Part shown: piece after piece, positions 15,506-24,226 of the stretch
How positions within the stretch are numbered: position 1 is the first letter of the stretch
Layout of the letters: each line of letters begins with the position of its first letter
Source of the DNA: Streptomyces sp. NBC_01233
GTDB taxonomy: Bacteria; Actinomycetota; Actinomycetes; Streptomycetales; Streptomycetaceae
Direction: 5' to 3'
Length of the DNA: 64,000 nucleotides
Assembly: GCF_035989305.1 (NCBI RefSeq)
Contig: NZ_CP108514.1
Coordinates: 2,790,501 to 2,854,500 of the forward strand
The notes under the pieces: model-generated
Database searches by the model: none
The model's input: only the letters and a program-made list of their open reading frames with translations
Told to the model about the DNA's origin: nothing
Program-made: the position numbers and the translations under genes

Positions 15506-16402
15506 ATGTCTAATACGCCGCTCGCGCCCGCCCCCGTGGCGTCGGAACACGTGGACCTGAGGCCCCGGAACGTGTCCTTCGGCTGGGAGGACACCCCGCT
15601 CCACTGGCTTCCCGGCGAACCCTTCGCCGGGCACATGATCAATGTGCTGCACCTGCTGCTCCCCGCGGGGGAGCGCTGGTTCGTGCACGTCTACAAGCAG
15701 GTCCTCCCCCACATCAAGGACGAGCGACTGCGGGCGGACGTGGTCGGCTTCATCGGCCAGGAGGCCATGCACGCCGCCGCGCACGACGACGTGCTCCCCC
15801 ACCTGAAGAGGCTCGGGCTGGACCCCACCCCGTACACCGCGCAGGTGGACTGGCTGTTCGAGAAGCTGCTCGGCGACCGGACCCTCCCGCCGGGCAGGGC
15901 CCGGCACTGGTGGCTGATGGAACGGGTCGCGATGATCGCGGCGATCGAGCACTACACGGCGTTCCTCGGCGACTGGGTGCTGAACGCCGACGCCCTGGAC
16001 CGGCGGGGCGCCGACCCCACCATGCTCGACCTGCTGCGCTGGCACGGGGCGGAGGAGGTCGAGCACCGCTCGGTGGCCTTCGACCTCTTCATGCACGTCG
16101 ACGGCAACTACCGCCGCCGGGCCCGGACCTGGGCCACCGCCTTCACGGCCCTGGTCTTCCTGTGGCAGCGCGGCGTGCGCTTCTTCATGGAGAACGACCC
16201 GCAACTGGTGGCCTCCAAGGCCTCCTTCGGCCAGTTCTTCCGGGCGGGGCAGCAGGGAGTCCTGCCGTCCACCGGCGCCATGCTGAAGTCCATACCGAAG
16301 TACCTCTCCCGCACGTACCACCCCTCCCAGGAGGGCTCGACGGCCCAGGCGGTGGCCTACCTCGCCGCCTCCCCCGGTGCGAACGGCGGTGCGCGGGCAT
16401 GA
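15506..16402 (+). CDS. Metal-dependent hydrolase of the PF10118 type (ferritin-like, di-iron)
   Basis: The 298-residue protein has three acidic/His motifs spaced as in a four-helix di-iron protein: FIGQEAMHAAAHDD (about residue 92), MIAAIEHYTAFLG (about 150) and HGAEEVEHRSVAFD (about 187). This matches the family annotated as predicted metal-dependent hydrolases. The start WEDTPLHWLPGEPFAGHMINVLHLLLP is also typical. Its stop overlaps the start of the next gene (ATGA at 16399-16402), so it is translationally coupled to a ferredoxin-type reductase that could supply electrons. That pairing favours an oxygenase or desaturase role over hydrolysis, but this is inference from context. Confidence 0.82.
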   Translation: MSNTPLAPAPVASEHVDLRPRNVSFGWEDTPLHWLPGEPFAGHMINVLHLLLPAGERWFVHVYKQVLPHIKDERLRADVVGFIGQEAMHAAAHDDVLPHLKRLGLDPTPYTAQVDWLFEKLLGDRTLPPGRARHWWLMERVAMIAAIEHYTAFLGDWVLNADALDRRGADPTMLDLLRWHGAEEVEHRSVAFDLFMHVDGNYRRRARTWATAFTALVFLWQRGVRFFMENDPQLVASKASFGQFFRAGQQGVLPSTGAMLKSIPKYLSRTYHPSQEGSTAQAVAYLAASPGANGGARA

Positions 16403-17445
16403 AGCGCGCCCTCGCGGTCACGGCGGTGGCCGGTGCGGCCTGGGTGACCAGGCGCGCCCTGAACCGCCGCATCGGGAAGTCCCCGCTCTGGCCCCTGCCC
16501 GCCCTGGAGACACCGGTCTCGGGCCACTCCCCGCGCCGTGCGCTGCGCGCACTGATCGTCTCCCGTACGGAGCCGGCCGAGGGCGTGCTGCACCTGGCAC
16601 TGGAATCCCCGGACCTCCCGGCGTGGACCCCGGGCGCGCACGTGGACGTCACCCTGCCCTCGGGCCTGGTCCGCCAGTACTCCCTGTGCGGCGACCCGGC
16701 GGACGGCGGCAGGTACACGATCGCGATCCGGCTGGTCGAGGACGGCCGCGGCGGCTCCCGCGAGGCGCACGACCAGCTGGTCGAGGGCGCCGAGCTGGAG
16801 CTGCGCCCGCCGCGCAACCGCTTCGAGCTGGTCCCGGCGCCCTCGTACGTCTTCGTCGCGGGCGGCATCGGCATCACCCCGATCCTGCCGATGCTCCGGG
16901 CCGCCACGGCGGCGGGCGCCGACTGGACCCTCCTGTACGGGGGCCGCTCCCTCGACTCGATGCCCTTCCTGGACGACCTCGCGACCTACGGCGACCGGGT
17001 CACGGTCCATCCCGAAGACGAGGTGGGCCTGCCCGACCTGACCCCGCTCGCCGCGGCGCCGCCCGGCACCCTGGTCTACTGCTGCGGGCCGGAACCCCTG
17101 ATGCTGGCCGTCACGGCGGCGGCCCCGGACACGGCGGCGGTCCGCCTGGAACGCTTCTCTCCGGCGGCGGAGCCCGGCCCGGCGCAGCCGTTCACCGTCG
17201 AACTCCACCGCTCGGGACGGGTCGTCGAGGTCGCGGCGGACGAGACCACCCTGGCCGCGGTGCGCCGGGAGCTGCCCGCCACCCCGTACTCCTGCGAGCA
17301 GGGTTTCTGCGGGACCTGCCAACACCGCGTCCTGTCGGGCGCGGTGGACCACCGCGACGAGCTGCTCACGGACCGGGAGCGGGCGGACTCGATGCTGTTG
17401 TGCGTCTCGCGCGCCAAGGGGGACCGCCTCGTCCTGGACCTGTGA
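16399..17445 (+). CDS. Phthalate dioxygenase reductase-type ferredoxin:NAD(P)H oxidoreductase
   Basis: The 348-residue protein has a short hydrophobic N-terminus (KRALAVTAVAGAAWV), then a flavin-binding barrel (VRQYSLCGDP, about residue 93), an NAD-binding domain (VFVAGGIGITPILPML, about 154) and a C-terminal plant-type [2Fe-2S] ferredoxin (CEQGFCGTCQHRVLSGAVD, with the fourth Cys in MLLCVSRAKGD). This order is that of phthalate dioxygenase/VanB-type reductases, which pass electrons from NAD(P)H to an oxygenase. The ATG overlaps the stop of the di-iron-like gene by four bases, so the two are probably functional partners. It is followed by a TetR regulator 23 bases away. Confidence 0.92.
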   Translation: MKRALAVTAVAGAAWVTRRALNRRIGKSPLWPLPALETPVSGHSPRRALRALIVSRTEPAEGVLHLALESPDLPAWTPGAHVDVTLPSGLVRQYSLCGDPADGGRYTIAIRLVEDGRGGSREAHDQLVEGAELELRPPRNRFELVPAPSYVFVAGGIGITPILPMLRAATAAGADWTLLYGGRSLDSMPFLDDLATYGDRVTVHPEDEVGLPDLTPLAAAPPGTLVYCCGPEPLMLAVTAAAPDTAAVRLERFSPAAEPGPAQPFTVELHRSGRVVEVAADETTLAAVRRELPATPYSCEQGFCGTCQHRVLSGAVDHRDELLTDRERADSMLLCVSRAKGDRLVLDL

Positions 17446-17468
17446 ACGCTCCCCAGTAGGGTGTCCGC

Positions 17469-18185
17469 ATGACAACCGGGGTGCGACGCAGGATGGGTGT
17501 CGAGGAGCGGCGGCAACAGCTGATCGGGGTGGCCCTGGAGCTGTTCAGCCACCGCTCGCCCGACGATGTGTCGATCGACGAGATCGCGGCGGCCGCGGGG
17601 ATATCCCGGCCGCTCGTCTACCACTACTTTCCCGGCAAGCTGAGCCTGTACGAGGCCGCGCTGCGCCGGGCGGCCGACGAGCTGGCACTGCGGTTCGTGG
17701 AGCCCCGGGAGGGGCCGCTCGGGGCGCGGCTGCTGCGGGTGATGGGGCGGTTCTTCGCCTTCGTCGACGACCACGGGCCGGGTTTCTCGGCGCTGATGCG
17801 GGGCGGTCCGGCGGCCGGCAGCAGCCGGGCCAACGCGATGATCGACGAGGTCCGGCAGGCGGCGTACGAGCAGATCCTCACGCACCTGGGCATCGGGCTG
17901 GAGGATCCCCCGGCGCGGCTGGAGCTCGTGGTGCGGTCCTGGGTGTCGCTCGCCGAGTCCACGGCCCTCATCTGGCTGGACGGGCGCAGGATCCCGCGGG
18001 GCGAGCTGGAACTGCAGCTGGTGCACGACTTCGCCGCGCTGGCCGCGGTGAGCGCCGCCTACGACGCGGAGATGGCGGGGATCCTCGTACGGATCCTGGC
18101 CGACGAGCCGGCCGACGGACCGTTCGGGGAGCTGGTCGGGCGCCTCGGCGCGCTCGTCCCGGGCGAGGTGCCGCAGCCGCGGTGA
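17469..18185 (+). CDS. TetR-family transcriptional regulator
   Basis: The 238-residue protein starts with MGVEERRQQLIGVALELFS (residues 11-29) and contains the TetR helix-turn-helix VSIDEIAAAAGISRPLVYHYFPGKLSLYEAALRRAADE. The C-terminal part is a helical ligand-binding and dimerisation domain. It lies 23 bases behind the reductase gene and is probably the last gene of that operon. A repressor of its own operon would be expected to bind the perfect TGTAC-N6-GTACA repeat at 15482-15497. The ATG at 17469 is used; the ATG at residue 11 is a possible shorter start. Confidence 0.9.
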   Translation: MTTGVRRRMGVEERRQQLIGVALELFSHRSPDDVSIDEIAAAAGISRPLVYHYFPGKLSLYEAALRRAADELALRFVEPREGPLGARLLRVMGRFFAFVDDHGPGFSALMRGGPAAGSSRANAMIDEVRQAAYEQILTHLGIGLEDPPARLELVVRSWVSLAESTALIWLDGRRIPRGELELQLVHDFAALAAVSAAYDAEMAGILVRILADEPADGPFGELVGRLGALVPGEVPQPR

Positions 18186-18262
18186 CCGGGCCGGTGCCGG
18201 GGCGGCCCCGATCATCGGCATCCCTTGATCATCGGCGGCACCCGATCACCGATAATGCCCGC

Positions 18263-18799
18263 GTGATCATTGACGACGGGATCTTGTTCCGACGGGCCGC
18301 GGAGAAGGACGCCGGCACGCTGGTGCGGCTGTACGACCAGGCCGCCCGCTGGATGCGCAAGCACGGGATCGACCAGTGGAAGCCCGGTGACAAGGACGCC
18401 GCCCACTTCCGCGCGCGCATGGGCGACGGCGAGGTGTGGCTCGGCGGCGACTCCGACGGCCGGGTGGTCGGGGCGTACGAGCTGTGGTGGTCCGACGAGG
18501 AGGCCTGGGGCGTCCAGCCTCCGGTCGCCGGGTACGTCCACCGCCTGATGGTGGAGCGCGAGGCCGCCCCCGCCGGCGCCGGGCGCCGCCTGCTCGAACA
18601 TGCCGAGCGGCGGATCGCCAGGACCGGACGGGAGCGGGCGCGGCTGGACTGCGTCTCCACCAACCCCCGGCTGCTCGCGTACTACCGGGGTGCGGGCTAC
18701 CGGGTGGTCGGGGAGCTCCCCAACAAGGAGGGGAAGGACGGCAGGACCTACGGGGTGATCCTGATGGAGAAGCGGCTGGACGAACTCACCGTCGTTTGA
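18263..18799 (+). CDS. GNAT-family N-acetyltransferase
   Basis: The 178-residue protein shows the GNAT order: an N-terminal strand and helix (LFRRAAEKDAGTLVRLYDQAARW), YVHRLMVEREAAPAGAGRRLLEHAERR with the acetyl-CoA-binding AGAGRRL loop, and LDCVSTNPRLLAYYRGAGYRVVGE, the usual final strands. The acceptor is unknown. GATAAT at 18251-18256 lies seven bases before the GTG at 18263, so this mRNA may be leaderless. The direct repeat ATCATCGGC (about 18210 and 18230) precedes it. It is convergent with pulA and their ends overlap by 14 bases. Confidence 0.85.
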   Translation: MIIDDGILFRRAAEKDAGTLVRLYDQAARWMRKHGIDQWKPGDKDAAHFRARMGDGEVWLGGDSDGRVVGAYELWWSDEEAWGVQPPVAGYVHRLMVEREAAPAGAGRRLLEHAERRIARTGRERARLDCVSTNPRLLAYYRGAGYRVVGELPNKEGKDGRTYGVILMEKRLDELTVV

Positions 18800-21700
18800 A
18801 GACCGAGACGGTGCGGGCGGGGGCCGTGAACTCTCCTGTCGTGGTGTCGTACGCGGACTGCTTGACCGTGGGGTCGGAGCCGGCGGCCTGGACCGGGTGC
18901 AGCCGGTAGGCGGTGCCCGCGAGGGCGGGGACGCGCTGGGGCTGGGCGGTGGGGGTGGCGTTGAAGACCACCACCAGGTCGCCCAGGGTCATGGTGATCA
19001 CGCCCGGGGTCTCGTCCTTGCCCGAGAGGGGGAAGGCCAGCCGCGACTGGACCGTCTCCGCCGTGGTGAGGGCGAACTCCGGCTCGGTGGTGCGGATCTT
19101 CATCAGGTCGCGGTGGGCCGCCGCGGTGGCGGTGATGTCCCCGCAGGTGGGGGCCGGTCCCGTCAGGAGCGGCTTCGCGTAGAGCCACTTCGGGGCGTTG
19201 TCGGCGGCCGGGGGCAGGCCCCGGCCGAAGCCGTTCCCGCTGCGGCAGTCCCACTGGATCGCGTTGAACCAGTCGCCGCTGTCGTAGGAGTTGCGGTCCA
19301 GGGACTTGGAGCGCAGCAGGTCCGTGCCCGCCTGGGAGAGGGACGGGCCCTGCGAGAGGGTGGCCGTCGCCATGGCCAGGACCTGCATGCGGGCCTTGTC
19401 CGCGTTGCTCGTGGCCGGCGGGAGCTTGTAGGTCAGGGCGTCGGCGAGGGTCTCGTTGTCGTGGGCGTCGGCGTAGGCGAGGGCGTCGCCGGGGGCGGCC
19501 GCGTAGCCGGCCGGGGCCCCGTTGTAGTCCAGCTCGGAGCCCTTGGTGCGGCGGCCGGTGGTGTCGGTGAAGGCGTACGAGGCGAGGTTGCCCGACAGGC
19601 CCACCTTGATGAGGTCCTGGGCGTGCAGCAGGCGGGCCCTCTGCTCGGCCGGGGTGCCGTTGGCGGGCGAGGAGTTGGGGCTGGTGAACAGGCCCGAGGC
19701 GAAGCCCTGGACGCGCGGGTCCTCGTCGAAGGGGCCGCCGCCGCGGACCGCGTCGCGCGCCCGGTCGGAGAAGGTGGCGATGCCGGTCCCGGCCATGTTC
19801 TTCTGCGTGGCCTGCACGAAGCGGGCGTCGTCGGCGATCTCGCCGAAGTTCCAGCCCTCCCCGTAGAGCACGATCTTCTTGCCGTCGACCCCGTCCTTGG
19901 CGAGGGTCAGGCCGTCGAGGGCCTTGCGGACGGCCAGGATGTTGGCCTTCGGGTGGTGGCCCATCAGGTCGAAGCGGAAGCCGTCGACCTTGTACTCCTT
20001 CGCCCACGTGACGACCGAGTCCACGACGAGCCGGCCCATCATGGCGTTCTCGGGGGCGGTGTTCGCGCAGCAGGTGGAGGTGGCGACGGAGCCGTCGGCC
20101 AGCAGCCGCTGGTAGTAGCCGGGGACGATGCGGTCGAGGACGGACTTGTCCGACTGGCCGGCGGCGACGGTGTGGTTGTAGACCACGTCCATCACGGTGC
20201 GCAGCCCGGACCCGTTCAGGGACTGCACCATCCTGCGGAACTCGACGGTACGGGCCGTGCCGTTCGGGTCGCTCGCGTAGCTGCCCTCGGGGACGGTGTA
20301 GTGCAGCGGGTCGTAGCCCCAGTTGTACGCGTCCTTCGCGGCCGCGGCGGCCACGCAGGCCTGCTGCTCCTGCGAGTCCGGCGCGTACACCGCGAGGTCG
20401 CAGGCGGGCTCGGTGCGGTCCGCCGGCTTCTCCGGGATGGTGCCGATGTCGAAGGCCGGGAGGAGGTGGACGTACGAGGTTCCGGCGGTGGCCAGGTCGC
20501 GCAGGTGCCGCATGCCCGCCGAGGCGGTGTCGGTGAAGGCGAGGTACTGGCCGGGGTGGGTGCTGGTGCGGTCCGCGACGGAGAAGTCGCGGATGTGCAG
20601 CTCCTGGATCTGCGCGGAGGTGAAGGGGACGGGCGCGGGCTTGCGCAGGTCCTTCCAGCCGGGCGGGGCGAGCTTCGGATCGGCGAGGTCCACGGCCAGG
20701 CTGTGGGTGGAGTCGGCGGTCAGGGCGGTGGAGTACGGGTCGGTGACGAGGTTGCGAACGATCTGCCCGGTGCTCGGGGCCCAGACGGTGACGGCGTAGC
20801 GGTACGGCTTCCCGGTCCAGGAGCGCTCGCCGCGCACCGACCAGACGCCGGTGGCGTCGTCGCGGCGCATGGCGACCGTGCGGCCGTCGAGTTCGAGGGA
20901 GACCTGCTGGGCGGTGGGGGCCCAGACGGAGAGGGTGGGGCGGCCGTCCTTGAAGACCGGGCCGAGGGCCGTGGTCGTCGCGTACAGGTCGTCCAGGACG
21001 CCGGCGAGCTGGACGCCGGTGGCGGCGAGGACGGCGCCGTTCGCGGCGCGGGCACTGGCGACGAGCTGGCCGCGCAGGGCCTCGCGGACCCGGTCGCGGT
21101 CGCGCGGGTCGACGGTGTACGCGGCGTACGCGGCCAGGTGCGGGAACTTCTGCTTCTGGGCGGCGGTGAGCTCGGCCCGGTTCAGCCGCAGCCACCGGGC
21201 GGGCCCGGTCAGCGTGCCGTTGTCCGCCTTGACGGCGCCTTCGCGGGAGGCGAGGAGCTGTACGGAGGCGGCGGCCGCGGGGGCGTTCCAGGCGAGCGTG
21301 TCGCGGTCGATCCAGACCGCCTGGGACTTGGTGAGGTCCAGGGCGGCGGAGGAGCCGGCGGGCTGCGGCAGGAGGTACTTCTCCTTTCCGCCCAGCATCC
21401 AGACCTCGTGGCCGGTGGCCTTCAGGTCCAGGGACTGGTCGGAGGGGAGGTCCTTCTCGTCGCCCTTGTGGAGGATGTAGCTCAGGCTGGTGGCGCCGGC
21501 CGCGAGCGGGACCTCGTAGACCGCGCCGTAGGAGTCGGTGCGGGCGGGGAGCAGCGGCTTGGACCAGTCAGTGGGGCTCGCGGCGCCGGTCCAGACGTGC
21601 AGGCCCCAGCCGTCGTAGGCGCCGTCGGGGCGCTGGTAGTGCAGGACGGCCTTGGCCTGGTCCTGCGGCGGGTAGGCCGGGCGGTCGGTGCGGGCGGGCT

Positions 21701-24131
21701 CCTTGCCCTGCTCCAGCCAGATCTCGCCGGTCTTCGTCACGTCGATGGTGCGGTCGGCGGCGACGTCCTTGTTCCCGTCCTTGTCGATGACGAGGTAGCC
21801 GACGGAGGAGGCGCCGGGCTTCAGCCTGACGTACGCGAAGGCGCCGTAGGCGTCGCGGCCGGTGAAGCCGTGGCCCTCGGGCCAGGGGGTGGCTTCGCCG
21901 TCGGCGAGGTCGCCCCAGGCGTAGAGCCGCCAGTTCGCGTAGTCGCCGTCGGGGCGGTTGTAGTGGACGACGGCGTAGTCGCGCTGGGTGGCGGTGGGGG
22001 TCCCGACGGGCGGGGCCTGGCCGGCGGCGGACTCGGCGAGGGCGCTCGCGGTGCGGCCCGCGGCGTCGATCACGACGGCCTTGTAGCGCAGGGCGGTGCC
22101 GGCCGGGGCGGTGACGTGCTGGGTGACCTTGTAGGGGGCGTGGTCGGCGGAACCGAGCACCTGCCACTTCTCGTTGCCGCTCTGCGCGGCGAAGACGACC
22201 CGGTTCAGGCCGCCGCCGGTGACGTCGGCGGAGAGCTCGACGGTGCCGGTGGCGCCGGGGGCCGGGGCCTTGAGGGTGAGGGCGGGCTTGGCGGTGGGGG
22301 CGGCGAGGGGGGCGACGGCCTGGAGGACCACCGAGCCGGAGGCGGGGACGACGACGGTGAGCTTGCCCGCCGCGGAGGCGCGGAGCAGGGCGGTGCCGCC
22401 GTAGAGGGTGCGGTACTGGGCGCCGGCCGGGGCGTCGATCTCGACGGTGCGGGACTCGGCTCCGTTGTTGGCGGCGACCAGGTACTCGGTGCGGCTGCGC
22501 GCGTCGGTGCGTGCGAAGGCGTAGACGGAGCCGTCGGCGAGGCGCTCGCTCTGGATGCCGTCACGCAGGGCGGGGTGGGCCTTGGTCAGCTTCGCGAGAG
22601 CACTGATCTGCTGGTAGAGGGGGTGCTCCGGATCGTAGGCATCGCTCGCATGCGTGCGCGCCGTTCCGAGCTGGTCGTCGTCCAGGTAGTCGGCGGCCTG
22701 TGAGGCGAAGAGCGGCTGGCGGGCGTCCTTGTCGCCGCCCGCGCCCGTGAAGCCCTGCTCGTCACCGGAGTAGATCACCGGGTTGCCCCGGGAGAGGAAC
22801 ATCAGCTCGTTGGCCAGCCGGTAGCGGTCCAGCAGCTCCTGCTCCCCCGCGCCCGGCCGGTCCTGCTTCAGGAAGGTGCCGAAGCGGCCCATGTCGTGGT
22901 TGCCCAGGAAGGTGACCTGCTCGTAGGCGTTGGCCTTGTCGCTGGTGTACCGGTAGTCGTCGCCCAGGACGGAGGCCAGCCGGCCGGCTCCCGCGCCCTG
23001 CGAGGCGTACGCGCGGATCGCGTCCTGCAGCGGGAAGTCGAGGGTGGCGTCGAGGCGGCCGCGCGTCACGTAGGGGGAGGTGACGGCGGTGTCGGCGGAG
23101 TAGACCTCGCCGAACATGAAGAAGTCGTCACGGCCGCGCTTCGCCGCGTACTGGTCGAGTGCGGTCGCCCACTGCGTCCAGAACTCGGTGTTGACGTGCT
23201 TGACGGTGTCGATCCGGAAGCCGTCGATGCCGAAGTCCTTGACCCACTTCCCGTAGATCTTCTCCATCCCTTCGACGACCTCGGGACGCTCGGTCCACAG
23301 GTCGTCGAGGCCGAAGAAGTCTCCCTGGTCGGAGGATTCGCCGGCGAAGGTGGAGTCGCCCCGGTTGTGGTACATCGTCGGGTCGTTGAGCCAGGCGGGG
23401 ACCTTGAGGTTCTTCTTCGCGTCCGGCACGAAGGGGGTCCTCGGGAAGGACTCCCCGTCGACCTTGGGGAACTTCCCCTTCCCGCCTGCATGGTCGGCGT
23501 CGTCGAACGGCACTCCGTCCTTCGTCAGGTACGGGAACGCCCCCTTCGACAGGTACGAGTAGGAGGCCTCCCGGTAGTCGACGACGTCGGCGGTGTGGTT
23601 GGTGATGACGTCGAAGAAGACCTTCATCCCCTTCCCGTGCGCCGTGTCGATCAGCCGCTCCAGGTCGGCGTTGGTGCCGAAGTGCGGGTCGACCTGGGTG
23701 AAGTCGGTGATCCAGTAGCCGTGGTAGCCGGCGGAGACGTCGTCGCCCTTGCCCTGCACCGGCTGGTTCTTGAAGATCGGCGCCATCCAGATGGCGGTGG
23801 TGCCGAGCCCCTTGATGTAGTCCAGCCGGTCGGTGAGCCCCTTGAGGTCGCCGCCCTGGTAGAAGCCCTTGTCCGTCGGGTCCAGGCCGGTTTCCAGGCG
23901 GGAGCCGGTCAGGCCGCCCCGGTCGTTGCGCGGGTCGCCGTTGGCGAACCGGTCGGGGAGCACGAAGTAGAACTGATCCCGGGTCAGGTCGTGCCGGGCC
24001 GGTTCGGCGGCCAGCTTCGCGTCCGAGGGCGGGGCGGGCGGCTTCGCGGCGGCATCGGCCGCGGCGGGGAGGGCGGGCAGGAGCGTCACGGCCAGGGCGG
24101 CGGCGAGCACTCCTGCGGCAGGGCGTATCAA
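18786..24131 (-). CDS. pulA: Secreted bifunctional amylopullulanase (two GH13 modules)
   Basis: The 1,781-residue protein starts with a signal peptide (RPAAGVLAAALAVTLLPALPAAADA). The first module is a complete alpha-amylase-type GH13 domain: GFRIDTVKHVN (nucleophile Asp near 303), MFGEVYS (Glu near 341) and LGNHDMGRFG (Asp near 412). Beta-sandwich modules follow, including two CBM41-like repeats (VVHYNRPDGDYANWRLYAW near 715 and VLHYQRPDGAYDGWGLHVW near 830). The second GH13 module is of pullulanase type: DGFRFDLMGHH (near 1384), LYGEGWNFG (near 1424) and AYADAHDNETL (near 1557). It should cut both alpha-1,4 and alpha-1,6 links of starch outside the cell, giving maltodextrins for MalEFG. The start is a TTG with AAGGAG seven bases before it. 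S. coelicolor SCO2226 has the same bifunctional layout and length. Confidence 0.95.
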   Translation of the reverse strand: MIRPAAGVLAAALAVTLLPALPAAADAAAKPPAPPSDAKLAAEPARHDLTRDQFYFVLPDRFANGDPRNDRGGLTGSRLETGLDPTDKGFYQGGDLKGLTDRLDYIKGLGTTAIWMAPIFKNQPVQGKGDDVSAGYHGYWITDFTQVDPHFGTNADLERLIDTAHGKGMKVFFDVITNHTADVVDYREASYSYLSKGAFPYLTKDGVPFDDADHAGGKGKFPKVDGESFPRTPFVPDAKKNLKVPAWLNDPTMYHNRGDSTFAGESSDQGDFFGLDDLWTERPEVVEGMEKIYGKWVKDFGIDGFRIDTVKHVNTEFWTQWATALDQYAAKRGRDDFFMFGEVYSADTAVTSPYVTRGRLDATLDFPLQDAIRAYASQGAGAGRLASVLGDDYRYTSDKANAYEQVTFLGNHDMGRFGTFLKQDRPGAGEQELLDRYRLANELMFLSRGNPVIYSGDEQGFTGAGGDKDARQPLFASQAADYLDDDQLGTARTHASDAYDPEHPLYQQISALAKLTKAHPALRDGIQSERLADGSVYAFARTDARSRTEYLVAANNGAESRTVEIDAPAGAQYRTLYGGTALLRASAAGKLTVVVPASGSVVLQAVAPLAAPTAKPALTLKAPAPGATGTVELSADVTGGGLNRVVFAAQSGNEKWQVLGSADHAPYKVTQHVTAPAGTALRYKAVVIDAAGRTASALAESAAGQAPPVGTPTATQRDYAVVHYNRPDGDYANWRLYAWGDLADGEATPWPEGHGFTGRDAYGAFAYVRLKPGASSVGYLVIDKDGNKDVAADRTIDVTKTGEIWLEQGKEPARTDRPAYPPQDQAKAVLHYQRPDGAYDGWGLHVWTGAASPTDWSKPLLPARTDSYGAVYEVPLAAGATSLSYILHKGDEKDLPSDQSLDLKATGHEVWMLGGKEKYLLPQPAGSSAALDLTKSQAVWIDRDTLAWNAPAAAASVQLLASREGAVKADNGTLTGPARWLRLNRAELTAAQKQKFPHLAAYAAYTVDPRDRDRVREALRGQLVASARAANGAVLAATGVQLAGVLDDLYATTTALGPVFKDGRPTLSVWAPTAQQVSLELDGRTVAMRRDDATGVWSVRGERSWTGKPYRYAVTVWAPSTGQIVRNLVTDPYSTALTADSTHSLAVDLADPKLAPPGWKDLRKPAPVPFTSAQIQELHIRDFSVADRTSTHPGQYLAFTDTASAGMRHLRDLATAGTSYVHLLPAFDIGTIPEKPADRTEPACDLAVYAPDSQEQQACVAAAAAKDAYNWGYDPLHYTVPEGSYASDPNGTARTVEFRRMVQSLNGSGLRTVMDVVYNHTVAAGQSDKSVLDRIVPGYYQRLLADGSVATSTCCANTAPENAMMGRLVVDSVVTWAKEYKVDGFRFDLMGHHPKANILAVRKALDGLTLAKDGVDGKKIVLYGEGWNFGEIADDARFVQATQKNMAGTGIATFSDRARDAVRGGGPFDEDPRVQGFASGLFTSPNSSPANGTPAEQRARLLHAQDLIKVGLSGNLASYAFTDTTGRRTKGSELDYNGAPAGYAAAPGDALAYADAHDNETLADALTYKLPPATSNADKARMQVLAMATATLSQGPSLSQAGTDLLRSKSLDRNSYDSGDWFNAIQWDCRSGNGFGRGLPPAADNAPKWLYAKPLLTGPAPTCGDITATAAAHRDLMKIRTTEPEFALTTAETVQSRLAFPLSGKDETPGVITMTLGDLVVVFNATPTAQPQRVPALAGTAYRLHPVQAAGSDPTVKQSAYDTTTGEFTAPARTVSVFKRR

Positions 24132-24164
24132 GGCTGGTCTCCTTGTGTACGTGTCGCACGGATG

Positions 24165-24208
24165 AGGGCCGCCCGGCGGTGGCGGGGAGAGTGGTGCCGG
24201 GCGGCCCT
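24165..24208 (-). terminator. Hairpin between the alpha-amylase and pulA genes
   Basis: AGGGCCGCCCGGC (24165-24177) and GCCGGGCGGCCCT (24196-24208) are perfect 13-base arms around an 18-base loop, located 19 bases after the amylase stop. It separates amylase transcription from pulA, which must then have its own promoter in the remaining 35 bases or depend on read-through. Confidence 0.75.
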
Positions 24209-24226
24209 GGTCGGTGGAGCGGCGGC

